Shown in pieces: positions 8,556-19,745 of a stretch of 64,000 nucleotides of DNA. The DNA comes from Betaproteobacteria bacterium. Its GTDB lineage: Bacteria > Pseudomonadota > Gammaproteobacteria > Burkholderiales > Burkholderiaceae_C. The DNA is taken from positions 186,001 through 250,000 of the forward strand of contig JADJWD010000005.1 of NCBI GenBank assembly GCA_016716535.1. Direction: 5' to 3'. The notes under the pieces were generated by a model, which saw only the letters and a program-made list of their open reading frames with translations, was not told the DNA's origin and did no database searches. The position numbers were made by a program, and so were the translations under genes. Numbering within the stretch: position 1 is the stretch's first letter; the number at the start of each line of letters is the position of its first letter.

Positions 8556-8795
8556 ATGCTCAGAGTCTTGATCATCGTCGCCGTGCTGGTGGCGTTGGCG
8601 TTGTGGATGTTGAAGGGGCGCCGCAGCGGGTCGCCCGATGCCGGCAGTGGTGCCGCCCGCCGCCGCGGCAACGAGCCGGCCACGATGGTGGCCTGCGCGC
8701 ACTGCGGCGTGCACCTGCCGCGCCCCGACGCCAGCTATGACGCCGAGGGCCGTTCGTACTGTGGTGAAACGCATCGCGTGGCCGGGCCGCGTTGA
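8556..8795 (+). CDS. Small membrane-anchored PP0621-type protein
   Basis: A 79-residue protein: one N-terminal membrane helix (MLRVLIIVAVLVALALWML), a basic linker (RRRG), then MVACAHCGVHLPRPDASYDAEG with a CxxC and a third Cys in YCGETH, suggesting a small metal-binding knuckle. A good ribosome-binding site (agaggag) precedes the ATG at 8556. It lies 20 bp after the CcsA-like gene and 27 bp before pilS, so it probably belongs to one operon. The family recurs upstream of pilSR in Burkholderiales; function unknown. Confidence 0.75.
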   Translation: MLRVLIIVAVLVALALWMLKGRRSGSPDAGSGAARRRGNEPATMVACAHCGVHLPRPDASYDAEGRSYCGETHRVAGPR

Positions 8796-8822
8796 AGCGC
8801 CGCCGCGCAGGCGGCTGCCGCG

Positions 8823-10790
8823 ATGAACGCCTCCGACGGTGAACGTCGGCACGGCGACCGCCGCGCCAACGACCGCCGGCGCGCCGGTGGCCGCCGGCGC
8901 GACGATGCCTTGTTCGCGACGCTGAGCGGCGAAACCCACCCGAACAGCGAATCGTTCTTCGACCCCGGCTGGCTTGCCGCCGGCGAGATGCCGCCCGACA
9001 GCCGGTTGCTGCTGCGCCAGGTGCGTCGTATCGCCGCGGCGCAGGACACGGCGCTGGTGCGCGTCTTCCGCACCTACGTCGCGGCGCGTGCGGTCATCGG
9101 CGTCGGCCTCGTCACCGCGCAGGGCTTGTCGAGCCTGTTCGGCGTGCGCAGCGCCGAACTGCTGTCGCTCGTGTGCCTGGTCTATGCCGCGCAGGCGATC
9201 ACGTTGTGGCTGCTGCCGCGCTTCAGGCCGCTGGCCGGGCCGAAGCCGCATGCGCAGCAGCGCCGGCGCCAGTGGCTGGCGACGATCGGCGTGGACATCC
9301 TCGCCTTCTTCGGACTGCACTTGCTCGAAGTGGGCTCGAGCTTCAACTATGCGGCGCTGCTCGTGTTGCCGGTGCTGATGGCCGGCGTGCTGACTTCGCG
9401 CCTGCTGGCGCTGGGCACTGCGGCGGCGGTGTCGCTGCTGCTGCTGGGGGCGGCTTCAGTGGCGACGTTCGACACGCTGGCGCCCGGGCTGATGCTGCAG
9501 TCGGGGCTGACGGGGCTGGGTCTTTTCATCATCACGCTGCTGGCCGGTGAACTGGCCGGCCGCCTGGCGCGCGAGGAACTTGCGGCACGTGGCAGCCTGG
9601 AGCTGGCGCGCCAGCAGGCGCAGCTGAACCGCCTCGTCATCGAGGAGATGGCCGATGGCGTGCTTGTCGTCGACCGCCACCTGCGCGTGCGCGCGGCCAA
9701 CCCGGCGGCGCGTTCGCTGCTGGTCGAGGAAGGGCTCGCGCCGCCGGCGCCGTTCGGGCTCGGCGAGCGCGCCGCGTGGCGCGTGCTGCATGACGAGGTG
9801 AAGCAGCTCTTTGTCGGCGGCGACGACGCCGCAGATGCACGAAGCGCCGCTGCGGCAGCCTGGCCCGAAGCCGGCCGCGACGTGCTGGTGCGCTTTGCCG
9901 ACGGCGTGACGCGCACGCTGCGCGTGCGCGTGCGCTTCATGCGCAGCAGCGCGCTCGACGCGGATCCAGGCGTCGACGGCACCGACCTGCCCGACGAACC
10001 GTTCGTCGTGCTGCTGCTCGAAGACGTGCGCACGGCGCAGGCGCGGCTGCGCCAGGAGAAGCTGGCCGCGATGGGCCGCGTCTCGGCCGGCATCGCGCAC
10101 GAGATCCGCAACCCGCTGGCCGCCATCGCGCAGGCCAATGCGCTGCTGCTCGAAGACGAACTGGTGCCGGCGCAGCAGCGGCTCGCGCGCATCGTCGCCG
10201 ACAACGTCGCGCGGCTCGATCGCATCGTCGACGACGTGCTCGAAGTCGCGCCGACGACAACGCCGCTGGTCGGCGCGATCGACGCGCGCGCCGTCATTGC
10301 CGCCACCACGGCCGAATGGGCGGCGATGACGCAGCTGCCCCTGGCCGCCGACAGCCGGCTGCGCGTGCAGGTCGCCGACCGGCCGCTCGGCGTGTTGTTC
10401 GACGCCGAGCACCTGCGCCGCGTGCTCGTCAACCTGCTGGACAACGCCTGCCGCCATTCGACCGACGAGCCCGGCGCCGTGGTCGTGCGCCTGCGCGCCG
10501 AAGACGCCGGCAGCAGTGGCGGCGGCGCGCGCGTCGTGCTCAGCGTCGCCTCCGACGGCCCGCTCATCGCGCCCGAAGTCGAGCGCTATCTCTTCGAGCC
10601 GTTCTACTCGTCGCGCAGCCGCGGCTCGGGCCTCGGCTTGTATATTTGCCGCGAGCTGTGCGAGCGCTACGGCGCGAGCATCGAGTACCGGCCGCGGCCC
10701 GCCGGCGAACGCGCGCGCAACGAGTTTGTCGTCAGCATGCGCCGAGCCGAGTTGGCGATGGCGGCGACGGTGCTGCCGCTGGAGCCTTGA
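8823..10790 (+). CDS. pilS: Type IV pilus sensor histidine kinase PilS
   Basis: Sensor of the PilSR system controlling pilin transcription. The 655-residue protein has an Arg-rich cytoplasmic N-terminus (RRHGDRRANDRRRAGGRRR) and about six membrane helices between 75 and 250. A coiled-coil/PAS region (VIEEMADGVLVVDRHLRVRAANPAAR) follows. The HisKA box IAHEIRNPLAAIAQA has the phospho-accepting His426, and the ATPase has NLLDNACRHS and SRGSGLGLYICRELC. It directly precedes the response regulator at 10807. Identity as PilS rather than another NtrB-like kinase rests on topology and on the partner. Confidence 0.88.
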   Translation: MNASDGERRHGDRRANDRRRAGGRRRDDALFATLSGETHPNSESFFDPGWLAAGEMPPDSRLLLRQVRRIAAAQDTALVRVFRTYVAARAVIGVGLVTAQGLSSLFGVRSAELLSLVCLVYAAQAITLWLLPRFRPLAGPKPHAQQRRRQWLATIGVDILAFFGLHLLEVGSSFNYAALLVLPVLMAGVLTSRLLALGTAAAVSLLLLGAASVATFDTLAPGLMLQSGLTGLGLFIITLLAGELAGRLAREELAARGSLELARQQAQLNRLVIEEMADGVLVVDRHLRVRAANPAARSLLVEEGLAPPAPFGLGERAAWRVLHDEVKQLFVGGDDAADARSAAAAAWPEAGRDVLVRFADGVTRTLRVRVRFMRSSALDADPGVDGTDLPDEPFVVLLLEDVRTAQARLRQEKLAAMGRVSAGIAHEIRNPLAAIAQANALLLEDELVPAQQRLARIVADNVARLDRIVDDVLEVAPTTTPLVGAIDARAVIAATTAEWAAMTQLPLAADSRLRVQVADRPLGVLFDAEHLRRVLVNLLDNACRHSTDEPGAVVVRLRAEDAGSSGGGARVVLSVASDGPLIAPEVERYLFEPFYSSRSRGSGLGLYICRELCERYGASIEYRPRPAGERARNEFVVSMRRAELAMAATVLPLEP

Positions 10791-10806
10791 GAAGCCACCC
10801 CGCCGC

Positions 10807-12336
10807 ATGACTGCCCACGCTGCCGCCGCCTCGCCACCGCCCGGCGGTTCACCGCGCCTGCTGGTCGTCGACGACGAGCCCGACCTGCGCACGCTGTATG
10901 AGCTGACGCTGCTGCGCGAGGGCTACGACGTCGAGTGCGCCGGCGGCGTCGACGAGGCGTGGGGCATGCTCGCCGAGCGGCCGTTCCAGCTCGTCATCAC
11001 CGACATGCGGCTGCCCGACGGCACGGGCCTCGATCTGCTGCACCGCATGGAAGCGGCCGGGCGCGGCGAGAAGGCGATGGTCATCACCGCCTACGCGTCG
11101 CCCGAGAACGCGGTCGAGGCGCTGAAGGCCGGCGCCTACGACTACCTGACGAAGCCGGTGGACCTGCGGCAGTTCCGCGCCGTCGTCGCCTCGGCGCTCG
11201 GGCGCACGCCGGCGCCGCCGCGCGAGCGCGCCACCGAAGGCCGCGGCGCCGCGCCGCGCGCCGGCGCCGCGTTGTCGCGCCTGGCCGGCGAGTCGCCGGC
11301 GATGCAGCAGGTGCGCTCGCTGATCGAGAAGGTCGCGCGCAGCATGGCCCCGGTGCTCGTCGCCGGCGAATCCGGCACCGGCAAGGAACTGGTCGCGCGC
11401 GCGATCCACGAGACCTCGCCGCGCGCCGCGGCGCCGTTCGTCGCCGTCAACTGCGGCGCGATTCCCGAGGCGCTGCTCGAGGCCGAGTTCTTCGGCTTCC
11501 GCAAGGGCGCGTTCACCGGCGCACACGAAGACCGCGAAGGCTTCTTCCAGATGGCGCAGGGCGGCACGCTCTTCCTCGACGAGATCGGCGACCTGCCGCT
11601 GGCGATGCAGAGCAAGCTCTTGCGCGTGATCCAGGAGCGCGCCGTGCGCCAGCTCGGCGCGGCGGCCGAGGTGCCGGTCAACGTGCGCATCGTCAGCGCC
11701 ACGCACAAGGACCTCGGCGCGGAGGTGCAGGCCGCGCGGTTTCGACAGGACCTGTACTACCGCCTGAACGTCATCCGCATCGCCGTGCCGCCGCTGCGCG
11801 AGCGCATCGCCGACCTGCCGGCCATCTGCGCGGCGGTGCTCGCGCGCATCGCGCGCGACGCCGGCGTGAGCCCCGTGCCGATCCTCGCGCCCGAGGCGCT
11901 GCAGCAGCTGCTGCGCCACCCGTTCCCGGGCAACGTGCGCGAGCTCGAGAACCTGTTGCATCGCGCGCTGGCGCTGGCCACGGGCCCGGCGATCACGCAC
12001 GGCGATCTCGGCTTGATCGACGGCGGCGACGACGTACTGTCGTCCGAGGCACAAGCAACCGGGCTTGACATCGAAGTGCCCGCCGCACCGCTGCCGCGAT
12101 CAGGCGAAGCCGAGACGCCGCTGCCGAGCGACCTCGCGGCGCACCTGGACAACGTCGAGCGCGACATCCTCGAACGTGCGCTCGCCGCGCATCGCTACAA
12201 CCGCACGGCGGCCGGCGCGAGCCTCGGACTGTCGCTGCGGCAGATGCGCTACCGCATGGCGCGGCTGGGCGTGCTGGCGCCCGACGCGGGCGCAGGCGGC
12301 CCGAGTGGTGAAGGCAACGGCGCGGGCGACGTTTGA
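10807..12336 (+). CDS. pilR: Sigma54-dependent response regulator PilR
   Basis: A 509-residue NtrC-class activator. The receiver domain (about 16-130) has VVDDEPD and phospho-acceptor Asp66 in ITDMRLPDG. The AAA+ domain (about 160-400) has the Walker A GESGTGKE, the sigma54-contacting GAFTGA loop (intact, RKGAFTGAHED) and LFLDEIGDLP. The C-terminal Fis-type helix-turn-helix is NRTAAGASLGLSLRQMRYRM. The start is the ATG at 10807, 16 bp after pilS. PilR activates pilA at -12/-24 promoters; no target promoter was recognised in this window. Confidence 0.9.
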   Translation: MTAHAAAASPPPGGSPRLLVVDDEPDLRTLYELTLLREGYDVECAGGVDEAWGMLAERPFQLVITDMRLPDGTGLDLLHRMEAAGRGEKAMVITAYASPENAVEALKAGAYDYLTKPVDLRQFRAVVASALGRTPAPPRERATEGRGAAPRAGAALSRLAGESPAMQQVRSLIEKVARSMAPVLVAGESGTGKELVARAIHETSPRAAAPFVAVNCGAIPEALLEAEFFGFRKGAFTGAHEDREGFFQMAQGGTLFLDEIGDLPLAMQSKLLRVIQERAVRQLGAAAEVPVNVRIVSATHKDLGAEVQAARFRQDLYYRLNVIRIAVPPLRERIADLPAICAAVLARIARDAGVSPVPILAPEALQQLLRHPFPGNVRELENLLHRALALATGPAITHGDLGLIDGGDDVLSSEAQATGLDIEVPAAPLPRSGEAETPLPSDLAAHLDNVERDILERALAAHRYNRTAAGASLGLSLRQMRYRMARLGVLAPDAGAGGPSGEGNGAGDV

Positions 12337-12369
12337 AGCGCGGCGCGTGGCGTTGAGCGTGCGCGCCGC

Positions 12370-12960
12370 ATGACCCGCCGCTGGCACGAAGGCTGGTGGC
12401 CGCCCGCGCGGCGCATCGAGTCGCCGAACCACGGGCCGCGACCGCCCGGCACGGCGATCACGCTCGTCGTGCTGCATTCGATCAGCCTGCCTCCCGGGCG
12501 CTATGGCGGCGACGCGGTGCAGCGCCTGTTCACGAACACGCTCGACGCGTCATCGCATCCGGCTTTCGCGGGGCTCGAGGGCCTGCGCGTGTCTGCGCAC
12601 TTCTTCATCCGGCGCGACGGCCGCTGCGAGCAGTACGTGTCGTGCGACCGGCGCGCCTGGCACGCCGGCGTGTCGTCGTGGCGCGGGCGCAGCGGCTGCA
12701 ACGACTGGTCGATCGGCATCGAGCTCGAAGGCCTCGAGGGCCGGCGCTTCGATGCGCGGCAGTACGAACGGCTGGCGCAGTTGCTGCGCGCGTTGAGCCT
12801 GCGCTACCCGCTCGACGAAGTGGCCGGTCATGAGCACGTGGCGCCGGGCCGCAAGCACGACCCCGGTGTGGGTTTTGACTGGCCGCGGCTCGCGCGCATG
12901 CTGCGCCGGCGGCGGCCCGTTCTTGTGCCTTTCGTGCCCGATGTGACGACCTCGGAGTAA
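12370..12960 (+). CDS. ampD: 1,6-anhydro-N-acetylmuramyl-L-alanine amidase
   Basis: Cytoplasmic zinc amidase of peptidoglycan recycling; it cleaves anhydro-muropeptides and so tunes AmpC/AmpR signalling. The 196-residue protein keeps the ligands seen in E. coli AmpD: His36 (VVLHSIS), His154 (VAGHEHVAPG) and Asp164 (RKHDPG), with Glu118 in GIELEG and Lys162. It follows pilR by 33 bp on the same strand, an order that recurs in Burkholderiales. Its stop codon touches the first NrdR box of the nrdA control region. Confidence 0.95.
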   Translation: MTRRWHEGWWPPARRIESPNHGPRPPGTAITLVVLHSISLPPGRYGGDAVQRLFTNTLDASSHPAFAGLEGLRVSAHFFIRRDGRCEQYVSCDRRAWHAGVSSWRGRSGCNDWSIGIELEGLEGRRFDARQYERLAQLLRALSLRYPLDEVAGHEHVAPGRKHDPGVGFDWPRLARMLRRRRPVLVPFVPDVTTSE

Positions 12961-13007
12961 CGCTAGCCGTAGTGCCTTGTAGCCCCCGGGAACACCATAT
13001 ATAGTGC
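12960..13007 (+). promoter_or_regulatory. Tandem NrdR boxes upstream of nrdA
   Basis: Box 2 (12992-13007), ACACCATATATAGTGC, matches the NrdR consensus acaCwAtATaTwGtgt closely. Box 1 (12960-12975), ACGCTAGCCGTAGTGC, keeps both half-site ends (CTA...TAG, GTG) but not the centre. The two start 32 bp apart, about three helical turns, which is the spacing known for NrdR. Box 1 begins on the last base of the ampD stop; box 2 covers the -10 element. NrdR represses class I ribonucleotide reductase genes when dATP/ATP is bound. Confidence 0.85.
12977..13005 (+). promoter_or_regulatory. Sigma70-like promoter of nrdAB
   Basis: TTGTAG at 12977-12982 and TATAGT at 13000-13005 are separated by exactly 17 bp. 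The -10 lies inside NrdR box 2, so binding would occlude RNA polymerase. The predicted start is near 13012. Confidence 0.65.
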
Positions 13008-13011
13008 CCGC

Positions 13012-13398
13012 CGGGCGCCACGAAGAATATCGCCGGACCTGCTAGAGGAATCGTTGGGCAGCAGGTCCCGGAACGGTCGAAGAGACAAAGCAAGCCCTGC
13101 CGCGAGCAGGGCGGAAGACCGATCGGTGACCCGGATGGATCGCAGCGCGTACCGGACACGTACCGGACCGCGCGCCGCGATCGACTGTCGATCCGCCATC
13201 GTTGCCGGCGGGTTCACAACGAGCCGTTGTCGCAATCCGCTGATCGCTTTTTCGCCAGTCCCGAGCAAGCCCAACCCGTCGCCGAGTCTTGTCCCGTGAC
13301 GCCGTCCCGTCGAGCGCATTGCCGCGCGCCGGGCTCTGCGCGGCGGCTTCGGTGCCGGGCCCGCTGACCACCCTAGACACACAAGAGAGAGGAACCGC
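13012..13398 (+). other. Long structured 5' leader of nrdA, no gene seen
   Basis: About 387 nt separate the predicted transcription start from the nrdA ATG. There is no convincing ORF on either strand. It contains two perfect hairpins: 9 bp (13035-13043 with 13060-13068) and 7 bp (13094-13100 with 13106-13112, loop cgcga). It also has a repeated gtaccggac near 13160-13175. A clear Shine-Dalgarno (agagagagg) precedes the ATG. I do not recognise a known riboswitch class. Confidence 0.5.
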
Positions 13399-16298
<2,900 letters not shown>

Positions 16299-16505
16299 GA
16301 GCTGCAGCCGTGCGACGCGCGACGCGCGTCGCATTGGCTTGGCTCATCGAACGAACACTGCACATGCGGCAACGGACTCGCACAGCGCACACATCACACG
16401 CGCCGCGCGATGCGATGCCGCAACAACATGAGGCCCTTCATGTCAACTAGTGCTTGGTGTTCGCGCACAACACTTGGATAATTCCGAACTGCAGGAAGCA
16501 CTCAC

Positions 16506-17759
16506 ATGCTGGTCTGGGAAGAAGACGCACGAACCCCAAGCAACCACGCGCCCTCCACTTCATCGAGGGGCGCGACCGTCCCGTCGCCGAGCGCACCAAG
16601 TGCATCGAGCGTTGCGGCGACGCCAGCCTTCCGCCCGACGTTCGATCAACAGCCTGCGCTGCAATCGGCCGTCGCAGCCTTCGCGCCCGCGCCTGTCTCA
16701 CCGGCCGCCGCGGCGCGCCCCGCGCCGGCCGCCGCGCAGCAGCGCCGCGTCAACGTCGCCGACAAGCGCATCATCAACGGCCAGACCGACGTCAACCAGC
16801 TGGTGCCGTTCAAGTACAAGTGGGCTTGGGAGAAGTACCTCGCCACCTGCGCCAACCACTGGATGCCGCAAGAGGTGAGCATGTCGCGCGACATCGCGAC
16901 GTGGAAGGATCCCAACGGCCTGACCGAAGACGAGCGCCGCATCATCAAGCGCAACCTCGGCTTCTTCGTCACCGCCGACTCGCTGGCCGCCAACAACATC
17001 GTGCTGGGCACCTACCGGCACATCACGGCGCCCGAGTGCCGCCAGTTCCTGCTGCGCCAGGCCTTCGAAGAGGCGATCCACACGCACGCCTACCAGTACA
17101 TCGTCGAGAGCCTGGGCCTCGACGAAGGCGAGATCTTCAACGCCTATCACGAGGTCGACTCGATCCGCGACAAGGACGAGTTCCTGATCCCGTTCATCGA
17201 CGCGATCATGGACCCGGCGTTCCGTACCGGCACGCCCGAGGCCGACCAGACGCTGCTGAAGAGCCTGATCGTCTTCGCCTGCCTGATGGAAGGCTTGTTC
17301 TTCTACGTCGGCTTCACGCAGATCCTGGCGCTCGGCCGGCAGAACAAGATGACGGGCGCGGCCGAGCAGTACCAGTACATCCTGCGCGACGAGTCGATGC
17401 ACTGCAACTTCGGCATCGACCTGATCAACCAGATCAAGCTCGAGAACCCGCACCTGTGGACGGCTGCCTTCAAGGCCGAGATCCGCGCGCTGTTCGAACG
17501 CGCGGTCGAGCTCGAATACCGGTACGCCGAGGACACGATGCCGCGCGGCGTGCTCGGCCTCAACGCCTCGATGTTCAAGGGCTACCTGCGCTACATCGCC
17601 AACCGGCGTGCGACGCAGATCGGCCTGGACGCGCTGTTCCCCAACGAGGAGAACCCGTTTCCCTGGATGAGCGAGATGATCGACCTGAAGAAGGAGCGCA
17701 ACTTCTTCGAGACGCGGGTCATCGACTACCAGACCGGCGGCGCGCTGGCGTGGGACTGA
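16506..17759 (+). CDS. nrdB: Class Ia ribonucleoside-diphosphate reductase beta subunit
   Basis: Carries the di-iron/tyrosyl radical cofactor for NrdA. In the 417-residue protein the metal ligands are Asp158 (VTADSLAANN), Glu189 and His192 (FEEAIHTHAY), Glu262 (CLMEGLFF), Glu296 and His299 (RDESMHCNFG). The radical tyrosine is Tyr196, so it is a Tyr-radical class Ia enzyme rather than an R2c type. The first ~80 residues are a Ser/Ala/Pro-rich extension absent from E. coli NrdB. A Shine-Dalgarno (aggaag) precedes the ATG. The 207-bp gap after nrdA has no gene; it includes a TTGGATAAT stretch that might be an internal promoter. Confidence 0.95.
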   Translation: MLVWEEDARTPSNHAPSTSSRGATVPSPSAPSASSVAATPAFRPTFDQQPALQSAVAAFAPAPVSPAAAARPAPAAAQQRRVNVADKRIINGQTDVNQLVPFKYKWAWEKYLATCANHWMPQEVSMSRDIATWKDPNGLTEDERRIIKRNLGFFVTADSLAANNIVLGTYRHITAPECRQFLLRQAFEEAIHTHAYQYIVESLGLDEGEIFNAYHEVDSIRDKDEFLIPFIDAIMDPAFRTGTPEADQTLLKSLIVFACLMEGLFFYVGFTQILALGRQNKMTGAAEQYQYILRDESMHCNFGIDLINQIKLENPHLWTAAFKAEIRALFERAVELEYRYAEDTMPRGVLGLNASMFKGYLRYIANRRATQIGLDALFPNEENPFPWMSEMIDLKKERNFFETRVIDYQTGGALAWD

Positions 17760-17769
17760 AGGGAGTTCC

Positions 17770-17835
17770 ATGAACGACGTCCGTCCCAAACGTCCGCCAA
17801 CGCCGCGCCCTGCGCCGGCGAGCGGGCGCGACTGA
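17770..17835 (+). CDS. Possible 21-codon ORF after nrdB
   Basis: ATG at 17770, stop TGA at 17833-17835; the product is basic and proline-rich (MNDVRPKRPPTPRPAPASGR plus D). A purine-rich agggag lies 5-10 nt before the ATG, and the ORF starts 10 bp after the nrdB stop. It may be a translated small protein or a chance ORF; there is nothing to assign a function. Confidence 0.25.
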   Translation: MNDVRPKRPPTPRPAPASGRD

Positions 17836-18007
17836 GAGATCAAGAATGGCGGATCACGGCTGGCCCTCCAAGAGCCATCACCGCCTCGCGACCCGGGCAC
17901 CCGCCCGGGCGACGAGAGCAGGAGCCGGATCCGCGGCCCCGTTCACTGCACCGGGGCTGCCAACAAGGACCCTCGAGGTTCCCAAGGCAGACCAGCGGGC
18001 GGTGAAT

Positions 18008-18040
18008 CTCCGTGCGGCATCCAGCCGTGCGGAGCTTTTT
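18008..18040 (+). terminator. Terminator-like hairpin 23 nt before the H1-like gene
   Basis: Stem ctccg...cggag with an inner cggc/gccg stem (18008-18034) is followed by cttttt at 18035-18040. It looks like an intrinsic terminator, for nrdAB transcripts or as an attenuator in the leader of the next gene, since only 23 nt remain before the ATG at 18064. Confidence 0.65.
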
Positions 18041-18063
18041 GCAACTTGATCAAGGAGATCGTT

Positions 18064-18459
18064 ATGGCAACTGCGAAGAAAGCTGCGAAGAAGGCGCCCG
18101 CCAAGAAGGCTGCCAAGAAGGCGCCGGCCAAGAAGGCCGCGGCGAAGAAGGCGCCGGCCAAGAAGGCGGCGGCCAAGAAGGCGCCGGCCAAGAAGGCGGC
18201 GGCCAAGAAGGCCCCGGCCAAGAAGGCCGCAGCGAAGAAGGCCCCGGCGAAGAAGGCCGCAGCGAAGAAGCGCGCCCCGGCCAAGAAGGCGGCGGCGAAG
18301 AAGACGGCGGCACGGCGGCCGAGCTCGAAGAAGCCGGCGGCGAAGAAGGCGGCGAAGAAGCCCGCTGCCCCCGCTGCCCCTGCTGCCCCTGCCCCTGCAG
18401 CCAAGACCACGCTGAATCCCGCGGCCGCTTGGCCGTTCCCGACTGGCAACAAGCCGTAA
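18064..18459 (+). CDS. Histone H1-like lysine/alanine-repeat DNA-binding protein
   Basis: A 131-residue highly basic protein, starting MATAKKAAKKAPAKKAAKK. About 95 residues are imperfect repeats of KKAPAKKAAA. Next come TAARRPSSKKPAAKKAAKKP, an Ala/Pro hinge (AAPAAPAPAA) and a short non-repetitive end (NPAAAWPFPTGNKP). Such proteins resemble the C-terminal tail of eukaryotic H1 and are thought to bind and compact DNA. The DNA is itself repetitive (aagaaggc units), so the repeat count may vary between strains. A strong Shine-Dalgarno (aaggag) precedes the ATG. It has its own terminator at 18502. Confidence 0.85.
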   Translation: MATAKKAAKKAPAKKAAKKAPAKKAAAKKAPAKKAAAKKAPAKKAAAKKAPAKKAAAKKAPAKKAAAKKRAPAKKAAAKKTAARRPSSKKPAAKKAAKKPAAPAAPAAPAPAAKTTLNPAAAWPFPTGNKP

Positions 18460-18501
18460 TCTCTGGCGGGCGACCTGGCGGTCGCTCCCAGATCAGCCCC
18501 A

Positions 18502-18523
18502 AGCCCGGTTCGCCGGGCTTTTT
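18502..18523 (+). terminator. Rho-independent terminator of the H1-like gene
   Basis: Perfect 7-bp stem agcccgg/ccgggct around a ttcg tetraloop (18502-18519), followed by tttt. It lies 43 nt after the stop codon. Confidence 0.9.
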
Positions 18524-18596
18524 CGTTCCGCGGGTCCAGACCTGCGATTCGGCTTACAGAGACAAGGCGCGATGGAGGAGAACCAGGGCCAGACAC

Positions 18597-19361
18597 CATG
18601 CCAAGCTTCTTACCAACCTCGATGCGGAGATCGCCTCAACAAGAGACGAGATGCGACGCGGTGAGTTGATTGCTCGAAAGGCGGGGTATCTGGCTCGCCT
18701 CGGGTCGTTTGACGAGGCCCAGCGAGCGCCTCCCTTGGAGAAGCGCGAGTTCGGCAACGGCCAGAACCCGCGCGTCTCCATCACGATCATGTGCGCCGAG
18801 GCCCAACTGATCTACTTCAAAGACCTGGGCGATCAAGCGCGCGATCGAATGATGCGGGCTCAGCTGCTCAGCGTGGCCGGTCGCGATGCAGCGCTTTCGG
18901 CGCTCACGTCCGCATGGCTCGCTCACATCTGCTTCAACCTCCATCGCCACGAAGAGATGGTCCGAAGCGCGAAGTCCGCGCTGGACAGGGACTGGTCAGG
19001 GACCCTTGAGGCGCAAGTCGCCTTGGCACCACCTTCGGGCCTACGCAGCAGACCAACTGGAGATGGCATCGCGGACTCGAGGGCGCCTGTACGGTGAATC
19101 TTGGCGAACGCCCGACGACTGCCTGATCGGCAAGCAGTGCCGCCAGGGCACGTTCTGCCATCGGTACATGCCGCCACCCTGCGCCAGACGCTGCGGCGAC
19201 CAGGCGACGATCGGACGGCAATCAACTATCAGGCCATGGCGAGCGCTTCTCTGGGCGCTGCTGGCCGATGGCATCGGGCAGCGCTTTATGGAACTACGGC
19301 GATGCTGACAACCCTGGCGCCGATGGCAGCTGCGGCTGGATCTGAACTCTACGAGCCCTAG
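18597..19361 (+). pseudogene. Decayed gene of unknown family (helical, TPR-like)
   Basis: Protein-like sequence is scattered over frames. One frame reads LDAEIASTRDEMRRGELIAR, later YFKDLGDQARDRMMRAQLLS and SAWLAHICFNLHRHEEM, up to about 19030. A second reads RAYAADQLEMASRTRGRLYG near 19040-19100, and the first frame resumes with NYQAMASASLGAAGRWHRA to a stop at 19361. No single frame is open across it and no start codon with a ribosome-binding site is evident. Third-position GC is visibly lower than in the neighbours. It looks like a helical-repeat protein inactivated by several indels. Sequencing error alone is less likely given the number of breaks. Confidence 0.55.
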
Positions 19362-19745
19362 CTGCAACTGATCGGCGTGCGGCGCTGCGCAACTTCGTCT
19401 ATCCTGGGACGCAAAGTCGGGCGTCCTGGCGGGCAAAGCAGTTCACCTGGCCTCCCTCGCTCAATGAGGGCGTCATGAAGCCTGATGCCCAGACAATCCA
19501 GAGTCGTTGATTGATCTCGAGATTGGCCTGCGCTCGCCTCTGGAGGCCGAAGACCAAGTTCGGGCGGCCTCGCTGAGCGACCTCAGCCGTCTTCGAGACG
19601 ACAAGCCCTCGCGGTCGCGGACAGCCGAGCATCAAGCCGCGGGTGTCTCGTCGCTCTGAGCCTTCAATTCAGAAGCGGGGCCTGCAGCGGATTTGACCGC
19701 TATCAACCGCGCTGGCCGAGCTGAACGCGCCACTCAAGAGGCCCA
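19362..19745 (+). other. 384-bp stretch without a recognisable gene
   Basis: Lower GC than the surroundings. All frames have stops or give low-plausibility translations; a 78-codon reading on the minus strand (19399-19635) has no motif or start signal I trust. It probably continues the decayed region before purE. Confidence 0.5.

Noticed and set aside
16299..16505. Second NrdR box before nrdB
   Set aside because: Only partial half-sites (ctagtgc, ttggtgt) were found, without a paired box at helical spacing.
18064..18360. CRISPR or satellite array suggested by regular aagaaggc units
   Set aside because: The units are contiguous codons of the KKAPAKKAAA protein with no spacers, in one frame, with start, ribosome-binding site and terminator.
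19399..19635. 78-codon minus-strand ORF as a transposase fragment
   Set aside because: No DDE or other transposase motif, no inverted repeats or target duplication around it.
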